Positions 5,975 through 11,471 of a DNA stretch of 12,642 bases are shown here, piece by piece. The DNA comes from Candidatus Woesearchaeota archaeon UBA153 (lineage in GTDB: Archaea > Nanobdellota > Nanobdellia > Woesearchaeales > UBA525): NCBI GenBank assembly GCA_002503705.1, contig DASH01000027.1, positions 1 to 12,642 of the forward strand, given 5' to 3'. The notes beneath the pieces were generated by a model. That model made no database searches and was not told the DNA's origin. It worked only from the letters and a program-made list of their open reading frames with translations. Every line of letters starts with the position of its first letter. Positions within the stretch are counted from its first letter, which is position 1. Position numbers and translations under genes: made by a program.

Positions 5975-6032
5975 ACTCGCCGTCTGAACTGCTCGTGCGC
6001 GCAACACGTATTTCTTGACACTCCCGCGCAAC

Positions 6033-6041
6033 GTTTAAAAA
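6033..6041 (+). promoter_or_regulatory. TATA-like box of the thioredoxin reductase gene
   Basis: GTTTAAAAA; a start of transcription near 6062 would leave a short leader containing a ribosome binding site. Confidence 0.5.
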
Positions 6042-6064
6042 CACCTCTGCAGTACGCATTCTCA

Positions 6065-6072
6065 AGGGTGAT
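6065..6072 (+). promoter_or_regulatory. Shine-Dalgarno site of the thioredoxin reductase gene
   Basis: AGGGTGAT ends 6 nt before the ATG at 6079 and contains GGTGAT, the complement of the usual archaeal 16S 3' end. This decides the start. It differs from most genes here, which look leaderless. Confidence 0.6.
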
Positions 6073-6078
6073 TTTCCT

Positions 6079-6987
6079 ATGGTGAACGAGTACGATATCA
6101 TCGTCATCGGCGCTGGCAGCGCCGGCATGAGCGCAGCGATTTACGCGCACCGGTTCGGCTTGAAGACCTTGCTCGTCGGCAAAGTCGTCGGCGGCTTGTT
6201 GAACGACAGCCACAAGGTGGAGAACTATCCTGGTTTCACCGCCATCTCCGGCTTCGACCTGATGATGAAGTTCAAGGAGCACGTTGATAGTTTCGGCATC
6301 GAGACGAAAGAGGAGTTCGCGACGAACGTCGTGAAGAGCGGCGACGAGTTCACCGTGACGACTGAGAACGGCGAGTACCGCGCGAAAGCGGTCGTCCTCA
6401 CGCTCGGCACGAAACACCGCCACCTCGGCATCCCCGGCGAGGAGAAACTGCAAGGCCGCGGCGTCAGCTACTGCGCGACGTGCGACGGCGCGTTCTTCAA
6501 GAATGTTCCCGTGGCCGTCGTCGGCGGCGGGGACAGCGCGGCGCAAGCGGCGCTCTTGCTCGCGCAACACGCGTCTCAGGTCTATATTCTCGTCCGCAAG
6601 GACGCGATGCGCGCCGAACCCATCAATCGGCAACGCTTGGAGCACACGAAGAACGTCACGATCCTCTACAAGACCGAAGCGAAGGAAGTCCTCGGCGAGA
6701 ACGGCGTGGAAGGTGTCAAGTTGACGACGCCGTTCAACGGCAGCGACGTCCTCAAAGTTGAGGGTTTCTTCGTCGAGACCGGCGCGGAGGTCCAGAACGA
6801 ACTCGCAATCAAGCTCGGCGTCACGCTGAACGAGCGCAAAGAGCTCATCGTCGACGAGCACGCCCGCACGAACATCAAGAACGTGTACGCGGCCGGCGAC
6901 TGCACCTCAAGCAAGTACAAGCAAGCCATCACCGGCGCGGCGGGCGGCGTCATCGCAGCGTACAGCGCGTTCGAAGACTTACGTTAA
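6079..6987 (+). CDS. trxB: Thioredoxin reductase (NADPH/FAD, TrxB type)
   Basis: 302 aa, typical for low-molecular-weight TrxB. It transfers electrons from NAD(P)H through FAD and a redox dithiol to thioredoxin or a glutaredoxin-like protein in the cytoplasm. Domains in order: FAD-binding GAGSAG at 11-16 after a beta strand; GxxxxxxVENYPGF near 40-53; second nucleotide-binding domain with the active-site CATCD (C132, C135, D136) and GGGDSA at 149-154; FAD-binding AAGDC at 271-275, then QAITGAAGG. The NADP-recognition segment reads LVRKDAMRAE (171-180), where E. coli has HRRxxxRA. Basic residues are kept (R173, K174, R178), so NADPH use is likely, but the first His is Val and the cofactor is not certain. 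No thioredoxin gene is adjacent. A T5 run at 6994-6998 follows the stop. Confidence 0.95.
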   Translation: MVNEYDIIVIGAGSAGMSAAIYAHRFGLKTLLVGKVVGGLLNDSHKVENYPGFTAISGFDLMMKFKEHVDSFGIETKEEFATNVVKSGDEFTVTTENGEYRAKAVVLTLGTKHRHLGIPGEEKLQGRGVSYCATCDGAFFKNVPVAVVGGGDSAAQAALLLAQHASQVYILVRKDAMRAEPINRQRLEHTKNVTILYKTEAKEVLGENGVEGVKLTTPFNGSDVLKVEGFFVETGAEVQNELAIKLGVTLNERKELIVDEHARTNIKNVYAAGDCTSSKYKQAITGAAGGVIAAYSAFEDLR

Positions 6988-7139
6988 AGACACTTTTTCT
7001 TCTTCATCGCCGCTTTGGCCTTGGCGCTGATGAACGCTCGCCACTGGCGGGTCGGTGCTGGCGCGGCACGGAATTCCTCGTTCTCCTGCGTTTCGCGGTT
7101 CTCGTCCGTCGGGTTTTTCCCGTCCACGTTCTCGCGCAT
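6984..7139 (-). CDS. Possible small charged protein, convergent with trxB
   Basis: 51 aa. The N-terminal half is acidic and polar (MRENVDGKNPTDENRETQEN), followed by APAPTRQWRAFISAKAKAA, and it ends MKKKKCL. Not recognised; it could bind nucleic acid through the basic tail. Third codon positions are mostly G or C, as in true genes here, which is the main support. Its stop overlaps the last 3 nt of the trxB gene on the other strand. A GTG at 7172 could extend it by 11 residues. The TATA-like CAAAAATT (7196-7189 on minus) fits a transcript starting near 7165, giving the ATG at 7139 a leader of about 27 nt. No SD site is seen. It may be spurious. Confidence 0.4.
   Translation of the reverse strand: MRENVDGKNPTDENRETQENEEFRAAPAPTRQWRAFISAKAKAAMKKKKCL
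6994..6998 (+). terminator. Oligo-T terminator candidate after trxB
   Basis: TTTTT seven bases after the trxB stop codon, continued by the pyrimidine run CTTCTTC. On the other strand it encodes the lysine run of the small ORF. Confidence 0.35.
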
Positions 7140-7315
7140 ACGTTCCGTACGGTGAAGAACGACAACATACACTTCAGAACGACGACTGAATTTTTGCCGC
7201 GCCAGCCTTGACCGGGCTCCGCACCTGGCGTTCGTTCACGCTTCGTTCCGGAACCTCTCCGGTTTTTCTGCGTCAACACACTTAAAGGATTCGCGCTTCA
7301 TCTTCTCAACGAAGA
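7140..7315. other. Intergenic stretch, nothing else recognised
   Basis: Between the small ORF and the toxin-antitoxin promoter. I see no RNA gene, repeat or strong hairpin, only the possible minus-strand TATA box near 7189-7196. Confidence 0.4.
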
Positions 7316-7347
7316 ATTTATATATCAAGTGATATTACATGATATCA
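7316..7347 (+). promoter_or_regulatory. Toxin-antitoxin promoter with palindromic operator
   Basis: TATA box AATTTATATATC (7315-7326) followed by three half-sites in alternating orientation: ATATCA (7322-7327), TGATAT (7330-7335) and ATATCA (7342-7347). The first pair is separated by AG and the second pair by TACATG, which contains the toxin ATG. A repressor bound here would cover the TATA box, the transcription start and the start codon. Type II antitoxins, often with their toxin, repress their own operon at such sites, so the AbrB-type antitoxin is the obvious candidate. Confidence 0.6.
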
Positions 7348-7581
7348 TTCCCTCGGTTCGATGTCGAGCGGTACTCAATCATCGTCACCCGGCACGCGAT
7401 GGTGCGCGCGTTCGAACGTTGCGTGGACGCGGAGCTCGTCCTCCGTATCGTGAAGCACGGCAGCATCGAGAGGTTTGGCAAGCATGGCATCAGGTTCATC
7501 AGGAACGGAAAGCGGACGCTCATCTGCGTCGGCGAGATCCACGGCGAGGCCATCAAGATCCTCACTGTCGAGGAAGGGTAA
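7339..7581 (+). CDS. DUF4258-family toxin, putative mRNA interferase
   Basis: 80 aa. The family pattern is visible: TRHAMVRAFERCVDAELVLRIVKHG (residues 17-41), the HAxxRxxERxI...V....G signature of DUF4258, followed by a beta-rich half with RFIRNGKRTLICVGEIHG and KILTV. DUF4258 proteins are small and basic, and related to RelE/MqsR-type (BECR-fold) ribonuclease toxins. H19, R23, E26 and R27 are plausible active-site or RNA-contact residues. The gene starts at an ATG inside the operator, fitting a leaderless transcript. It is followed after one base by the antitoxin gene. Toxin-first order is that of mqsRA and higBA. Activity is inferred from family and context; no target can be read from sequence. 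Confidence 0.8.
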   Translation: MISFPRFDVERYSIIVTRHAMVRAFERCVDAELVLRIVKHGSIERFGKHGIRFIRNGKRTLICVGEIHGEAIKILTVEEG

Positions 7582-7582
7582 G

Positions 7583-7882
7583 ATGCAACGTTGCCCCCTG
7601 TGCCGTGGAGAGATTGAGACGCGCCACGCGCGGTTCCCGGACGGGATGCCGTACGACTATCGCGCGTGCAACTCTTGCGGGGAGGAGTTCCTCGAGATGA
7701 GCCAGCTCGAAGACGTCGCCCTCCGCTACCGTCGCTGGAAGCGCTACCGCGTGAAGGTCTCCAAGTGGGGCGGCAGCCTCGGCATCCGCATCCCGAAAGA
7801 GCTCGCGACGAAGTATGGCATCAAGGACGCCGCGGAAGTACACTTGCTCCCTGAGAAAGAAGGGATACGGATACAGGCGTGA
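7583..7882 (+). CDS. Antitoxin: YgiT-type zinc finger fused to AbrB/SpoVT domain
   Basis: 99 aa. The N-terminal CPLC (C4, C7) and CNSC (C29, C32) form a four-cysteine zinc site of the YgiT/MqsA N-terminal type, which in MqsA binds the toxin. Residues from about 55 on (RVKVSKWGGSLGIRIPKEL, then KYGIKDAAEVHLL, then EGIRIQA) are a swapped-hairpin AbrB/MazE-type DNA-binding domain. The protein thus joins the toxin-binding half of MqsA to an AbrB DNA-binding half instead of the Xre-type helix-turn-helix of classical MqsA. It is one base from the toxin stop; the GAGGAAGGG just upstream, at the toxin's 3' end, can serve as a weak ribosome binding site. It probably neutralises the toxin and represses the operon through the ATATCA/TGATAT sites. 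Its stop is 8 bp from that of the convergent helicase gene. Confidence 0.85.
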   Translation: MQRCPLCRGEIETRHARFPDGMPYDYRACNSCGEEFLEMSQLEDVALRYRRWKRYRVKVSKWGGSLGIRIPKELATKYGIKDAAEVHLLPEKEGIRIQA

Positions 7883-7890
7883 ACGATGAG

Positions 7891-10800
7891 TCACTCCGAC
7901 TTCTCGCCATAGTCCGCCATGCTCTTCTGGCCTTTCCGCTTGCCCGGCTTGACTTGCAAGGCTTCGCTCGCGTACTCCTGGCCGACCTGCTTCTTGATGT
8001 CGAGCGCGACCGCCTTGCCGACGAGCGCAGCAATCGTCGAGAATTCTGCGTCTTTCACGTGCTGCAACGTCTGGATGCGCGAATTGAACAACTTCCGCGC
8101 GCGGACGCGACCGATGCCTTTCAACTGGAGGAGCGGCAACAATTCCGCTTTCGCGCCGTGCTTCAATCTGAGCCGTAATTTGGCGAGCGGTGTGCGGACC
8201 GCGTGCATGCCGCTGATTCTTGCGAGCTCTTCGGCGCTGTAGATGAGCCAATCGGCCCGTTCCAGCTTCGCGTGCACCTCTCCTGGGCGGACGGCGTACT
8301 TCTCGAGCAGTTCGTCCTCTAAAGTCTCTTCCACCCAGTCGTTCAGGAACAACGCGGTCTTCACGCTCGCCAAGAACTCCTCGAACTCGGGTTCCCACTG
8401 GGCCGGCGGCGGCGCCAAGAACTCAGTCTCGTACGTGCCGACGACTGCGACGATGTCATCAAGCTCTTTCACGCGCGGCCGGAGTAAGGGTCTCAGTTCG
8501 AGGCAGCTCGTGAGCATGTGGATGAACGGCAAGTCTCTCGTGCCGGGGCTCGCGCGCTCGAGACACGCGATGAGGTGGTGCGCCGTGAACGGGTCCAAGT
8601 ATAATTCCGCGACTCGTTTGCCGAGCGGCGTCGCCTCGAGCGTTCCCTTCGACAACTCTTTCGCGACGACGAACCCGCCGCTCGCATCAGCCGCTTTGAG
8701 GAAGCCCCACGACGCGAGCTTGACAACCATCGAGTTCAAAATCTTGCGGAGCTTCTTCATGTCGCCGTACTGTTTCGCGTAGAACGTCCGACCGAAGAAT
8801 TCGGCCAGGCCTTCTCTCGTCTGGACGAAGCCGGACGCGACGAGGCTCAAGACTGCGGTGCGCAAGACCGGCTCGACGGCCAGCTTGCTATAAATCGCTT
8901 CCGGCTCGCCGTAAAGGTACTTCTCAGTCATGCGCTCCTCTTCATCCGCTGTCTCGGCGAGAACGATCGCTTCGCCATAGTCCTCTTTCCCCGGACGACC
9001 GGCGCGGCCCGCCATCTGGTGGTACTCGAGGACTGGAATGTCCGAGACTCCCCACGAACCGCCTTCTCCGAAACGAGTCGTGTCGCGGATGATGACTCGG
9101 AACGCGGGCAAATCTAAGCCCATCGAATTATGAACGATGAACCCGTTCGCGACGAACAAGTGATCGTTCACAGGACTCGAGGGGAGAACGACATCATACA
9201 CGATCGCTTCAGCAGGTGATTTCTGGACGTCCTTGACGATGTCCCAGTAGATGTCCCCTTCGAAGTCGTCATGACGCCAACCTTTCTTGACACTCCCCTT
9301 TAATTCGGTGTTGCAGAGGGGGCAGTGTCGAAGCTTGAAGAACTCTTCGAGGGGCTTTTCAGCCTCAATGATGTTCTGGTATATCCATGTGCCGATGGAG
9401 CTGAGACTCCATTGCCACGAGCTCTTCCCAGTTCTCGTCCTCACTAAGAGTTCATAGTGGTGGTTCAATCGGCTTTCGTTCTTTCGTGCCTCATGACCGA
9501 GAATGCTCGCCAGTTCTCTCGAGTTTACTACCCCTCGGCGTCCTACTGTCGCGATAATCATTCTTTTCTGCGCTCCCCAGGATTTCTGACTCTTTGTCCG
9601 TCCACCGAAGAGATCGCGATAAACTTTGTAGTTGCAACACGGGCAGAAGAGGTAGTGTCGGTTTGCCGTTATTTTTGCTGTCATGCTTCGGAGGACGTCT
9701 TGTTTCCGCGACACGTTGAAGCCGATGAACTGGTAGAAATCGAGAATGCCCCTCTTGTGAAGGATGGTGAGCTCGTATGACTTGAGTGTCGAGTACGTCT
9801 TTTCGTATATCCGCATCGTTCCTTCCTTTCGTTCTCTGATTCTTGAGACGATGCCGAACCGGAGGAGGAGCTTTTGCACTTGGCGGACGAGCCGTTCCGA
9901 GGTGTTCGTAAATCCTGGTCCGGCAGCTCGTTGCGCGTAACCATCCGTGTCGAACAGCCCCCGCAAGAGTTCGGCGATGTTCTCCAGACCCATCGTCATC
10001 AACGGCTCCGCGATGTGTTTCTTGACACCCTTGTCAACACCGCAACGGACGAGGAACTCGCGGAACCACTTCTGCTTCCCCAAGACGATTTGCGGAGTGC
10101 CACCACTATTCCTTGATCGACGGAATCTGATGCTGAGCTTCCTGCAGGCTTGCTCAACTCGCGAGAAGACCTCTTCATCCTTTCCGACGATGGAAGGGCT
10201 TCCTTTGTAGAGGACGCCCCCTTCCCGCGCTTCACCTCCTGAATATCCGTCACCGAGCATCGCGCCGATACAGTACGCGATATCGCCGTCGATGAGGATG
10301 TCGAGGGGCGGTTTGTTCTCTCTATTGAGACTTCTGATTCTCAAGCTCTCGGTGGCGGTGAGCGGCAACCTGCCAATCGTTGCTATGCGGTCGCCCTTTC
10401 GAACCAGCGCCGCGTCAATGAAGACTCGGTGTCCTTTCCTCTTGACGAGCATCCGATGCTGTTGTGTGACCTTAATGCGGTGTCCGGAGACGGAAGAGAT
10501 CTCGAGGAGCGGGACTGCATTCATCACTCGTTCAATCCCCTTCACCGGGATGTTGAGAAGGGTCGTTCCTGAGAGTGTAATGACTTTTTCGCGTTTCATC
10601 TTCGAGACGACAGTCTCGGAAACTCCGTGCCAGACGAGCGTCTCCGGTGCAAGACAGAGCGTCGGCGTGCTGCAGATGACGGTGATGACGCCGGAACGGA
10701 AGCCGTCCTCGACGAGGGCACGCTGCTTTGAATGCAGGCCTGCATGGTGGAACGCGACGCCTTTCTTCACGCAACCCGCGAGCCGACGGCATTGCTTCGT

Positions 10801-11019
10801 CGGCGAAGAGAGGACATCCAAGATCTCCTCGGCGAGCTCGAGCTTCTTCACGTCCTTCGTTTCGACCTTCACGGCGAGCTTCTCAGCCTGGCTCTCCGCG
10901 CCGCGCTTGGTGTTGCAGAAGACGAGCGCCTGCTTTCCTTTACTGAGCGTGTCGAGACAAAGATTGACGACCGCGTCCGGGCTCGGCGCGGGGATGATGA
11001 CGCTCTGCGGCTTCGACAT
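7891..11019 (-). CDS. Hel308/Ski2-like helicase lacking the RecA1 domain, with intein
   Basis: 1042 aa before splicing; 532 aa after removal of the intein (residues 122-631). Hel308 unwinds forked DNA in replication restart and repair. Seen: RecA2 starts at about residue 25 with KGKQALVFCNTKRGAESQAEKLA, then FHHAGLHSKQRALVEDGFRSG, motif V TPTL (118-121) continued after the intein by SMGLDLPAFRVIIRD, and motif VI QMAGRAGRPG (668-677). Winged-helix and ratchet-like helical regions follow, then a helix-hairpin-helix LKGIGRVRARKLF near 966-978. Absent: the first RecA domain with Walker A (GxGKT) and DEAH. Family members are about 700 aa. No frame upstream supplies it; a tRNA gene and other genes occupy the DNA. 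Yet a TATA box (11050-11042) sits about 27 bp before the ATG at 11019, so this part may be expressed as a separate subunit. A decaying gene is the alternative. Confidence 0.85.
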   Translation of the reverse strand: MSKPQSVIIPAPSPDAVVNLCLDTLSKGKQALVFCNTKRGAESQAEKLAVKVETKDVKKLELAEEILDVLSSPTKQCRRLAGCVKKGVAFHHAGLHSKQRALVEDGFRSGVITVICSTPTLCLAPETLVWHGVSETVVSKMKREKVITLSGTTLLNIPVKGIERVMNAVPLLEISSVSGHRIKVTQQHRMLVKRKGHRVFIDAALVRKGDRIATIGRLPLTATESLRIRSLNRENKPPLDILIDGDIAYCIGAMLGDGYSGGEAREGGVLYKGSPSIVGKDEEVFSRVEQACRKLSIRFRRSRNSGGTPQIVLGKQKWFREFLVRCGVDKGVKKHIAEPLMTMGLENIAELLRGLFDTDGYAQRAAGPGFTNTSERLVRQVQKLLLRFGIVSRIRERKEGTMRIYEKTYSTLKSYELTILHKRGILDFYQFIGFNVSRKQDVLRSMTAKITANRHYLFCPCCNYKVYRDLFGGRTKSQKSWGAQKRMIIATVGRRGVVNSRELASILGHEARKNESRLNHHYELLVRTRTGKSSWQWSLSSIGTWIYQNIIEAEKPLEEFFKLRHCPLCNTELKGSVKKGWRHDDFEGDIYWDIVKDVQKSPAEAIVYDVVLPSSPVNDHLFVANGFIVHNSMGLDLPAFRVIIRDTTRFGEGGSWGVSDIPVLEYHQMAGRAGRPGKEDYGEAIVLAETADEEERMTEKYLYGEPEAIYSKLAVEPVLRTAVLSLVASGFVQTREGLAEFFGRTFYAKQYGDMKKLRKILNSMVVKLASWGFLKAADASGGFVVAKELSKGTLEATPLGKRVAELYLDPFTAHHLIACLERASPGTRDLPFIHMLTSCLELRPLLRPRVKELDDIVAVVGTYETEFLAPPPAQWEPEFEEFLASVKTALFLNDWVEETLEDELLEKYAVRPGEVHAKLERADWLIYSAEELARISGMHAVRTPLAKLRLRLKHGAKAELLPLLQLKGIGRVRARKLFNSRIQTLQHVKDAEFSTIAALVGKAVALDIKKQVGQEYASEALQVKPGKRKGQKSMADYGEKSE
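9127..10656 (-). mobile_element. Intein with LAGLIDADG homing endonuclease, in helicase motif V
   Basis: 510 aa, in frame in the helicase. It starts at C1 (CLAPETLV, block A) and ends VHN (H509, N510), followed by Ser as the +1 nucleophile, so all splicing residues are present. Block B is VTQQH (T64, H67). The two LAGLIDADG motifs are CIGAMLGDG (129-137) and LLRGLFDTDG (230-239), so a homing endonuclease is present and probably intact, since both have their acidic residue. Between the endonuclease and the C-terminal splicing half (from about 480) lies an insert of some 150 residues with two CxxC pairs (C338/C341 and C445/C448), suggesting a zinc-bound DNA-recognition part. Codon third positions look less GC-biased than in the host gene. 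The insertion point, TPTL|S, is the conserved motif V, a typical choice for inteins. Confidence 0.93.
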
Positions 11020-11041
11020 GGGCGTCCAGGGCGGCAACCTC

Positions 11042-11050
11042 GTTTAAAAG
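11042..11050 (-). promoter_or_regulatory. TATA-like box of the helicase gene
   Basis: CTTTTAAAC on minus, centred about 27 bp before the ATG at 11019. It is separated by only 27 bp from the divergent tRNA promoter. Confidence 0.5.
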
Positions 11051-11077
11051 AGTTATGCGGGGTTGGCCAGTGAGTAA

Positions 11078-11087
11078 CTTTTATAAA
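11078..11087 (+). promoter_or_regulatory. TATA-like box of the tRNA-Asn gene
   Basis: CTTTTATAAA, about 30 bp before the mature tRNA 5' end, leaving room for a leader of a few bases. Confidence 0.55.
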
Positions 11088-11113
11088 CCGTCCTCGGCCT
11101 CTCGGGGAGCAGT

Positions 11114-11186
11114 GCCTCCGTAGCTTAGCGGTTGGAGCGGTCGGCTGTTAACCGACAGGTCACCAGTTCAAATCTGGTCGGAGGCG
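11114..11186 (+). tRNA. tRNA-Asn (GUU)
   Basis: 73 nt, complete cloverleaf. The acceptor stem GCCTCCG (11114-11120) pairs with CGGAGGC (11179-11185), discriminator G11186. D-arm: GCTTAGCGGTTGGAGC. The anticodon stem GTCGG/CCGAC encloses CTGTTAA, giving anticodon GTT (Asn). T-arm: ACCAG-ttcaaat-CTGGT. There is no intron and CCA is not encoded, as usual in archaea. The 3' half continues into a repeat whose other copies lack the rest of the tRNA. Confidence 0.96.
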
Positions 11187-11344
11187 TTCTCGGGCGCGTC
11201 GCGCCTTCGAGGTCTTCCGACCAGGCTCCGAGAATTCACTTCGAGGTTGTCTGGTCGGAGGCGTTCTCGGGTACTTTGTACCCTCGAGGCCTCCGCTAGA
11301 CTCAGAGAGCTCTGCTCGATGTTGTCTGGTCGGAGGCGTTCTCG
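11173..11344 (+). repeat. Tandem repeats of the tRNA-Asn 3' end and its trailer
   Basis: TCTGGTCGGAGGCGTTCTCG occurs three times: 11173-11192 (in the tRNA itself), 11250-11269 and 11325-11344. Copies 1 and 2 share two further G. Spacing is 77 and 75 bp. Each copy carries the 3' strand of the T stem, the 3' acceptor strand, the discriminator base and 7 nt of trailer. The DNA between copies is diverged but alignable and keeps self-complementarity: GGGTAC-ttt-GTACCC (11269-11283), GGCGC-gtc-GCGCC (11193-11205), CTTCCGACCAG (11214-11224) with the next CTGGTCGGAGG, and GCCTCCG (11289-11295), the tRNA's 5' acceptor strand, with CGGAGGC (11331-11337). Possible explanations are att-like recombination scars, a tRNA-derived repeat, or a structured trailer. 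A T5 run at 11367-11371 is the first clear stop site. Confidence 0.75.
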
Positions 11345-11356
11345 AACCTGACTTAT

Positions 11357-11470
11357 TCATATTAGCTTTTTCTTCTGGAGAAAATCAGCGATTTGCTTGT
11401 ACATGAAGTCGTATCCCTTCGTGTTCGGGTGGAGGCCGTCCTCGAGCATCGCCGAGTACTTCTCTTTTGA
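11357..11470 (-). pseudogene. 3' fragment of an SGNH/GDSL-family hydrolase gene
   Basis: 37 codons and a stop (TGA at 11359-11357) are readable on the minus strand: YSAMLEDGLHPNTKGYDFM, then YKQIADFLQKKKLI. DGLHPNxxGY is the C-terminal block of SGNH/GDSL esterases and lipases, with the Asp and His of the catalytic triad. The rest of the gene should lie beyond the insertion sequence, outside the window. The frame fuses to insertion-sequence DNA at about 11471. The fragment has no promoter of its own and is presumably inactive. Confidence 0.7.
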
Positions 11471-11471
11471 C

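Noticed and set aside
5465..6031. 188-aa minus-strand frame opposite the 155-aa protein
   Set aside because: Low-complexity R/E/G composition, no promoter or ribosome site; the plus frame has both a TATA box and a protein-like pattern.
7004..7279. 91-aa minus-strand frame, R/K/T-rich
   Set aside because: Overlaps the 51-aa frame in another register, with poorer codon pattern and a low-complexity arginine-rich tail.
9457..9780. Plus-strand frame inside the intein
   Set aside because: Antisense to well-defined intein blocks; no promoter or motif.
11173..11344. CRISPR array
   Set aside because: The repeat is the tRNA 3' end, there are only three copies, and the intervening DNA is alignable between units and not unique spacers.
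11160..11360. 66-aa minus-strand frame with internal RTPPTRQ repeats
   Set aside because: The repetition comes from the tRNA 3'-end repeats, and the C-terminal RPDLNW is a typical antisense-tRNA artefact.
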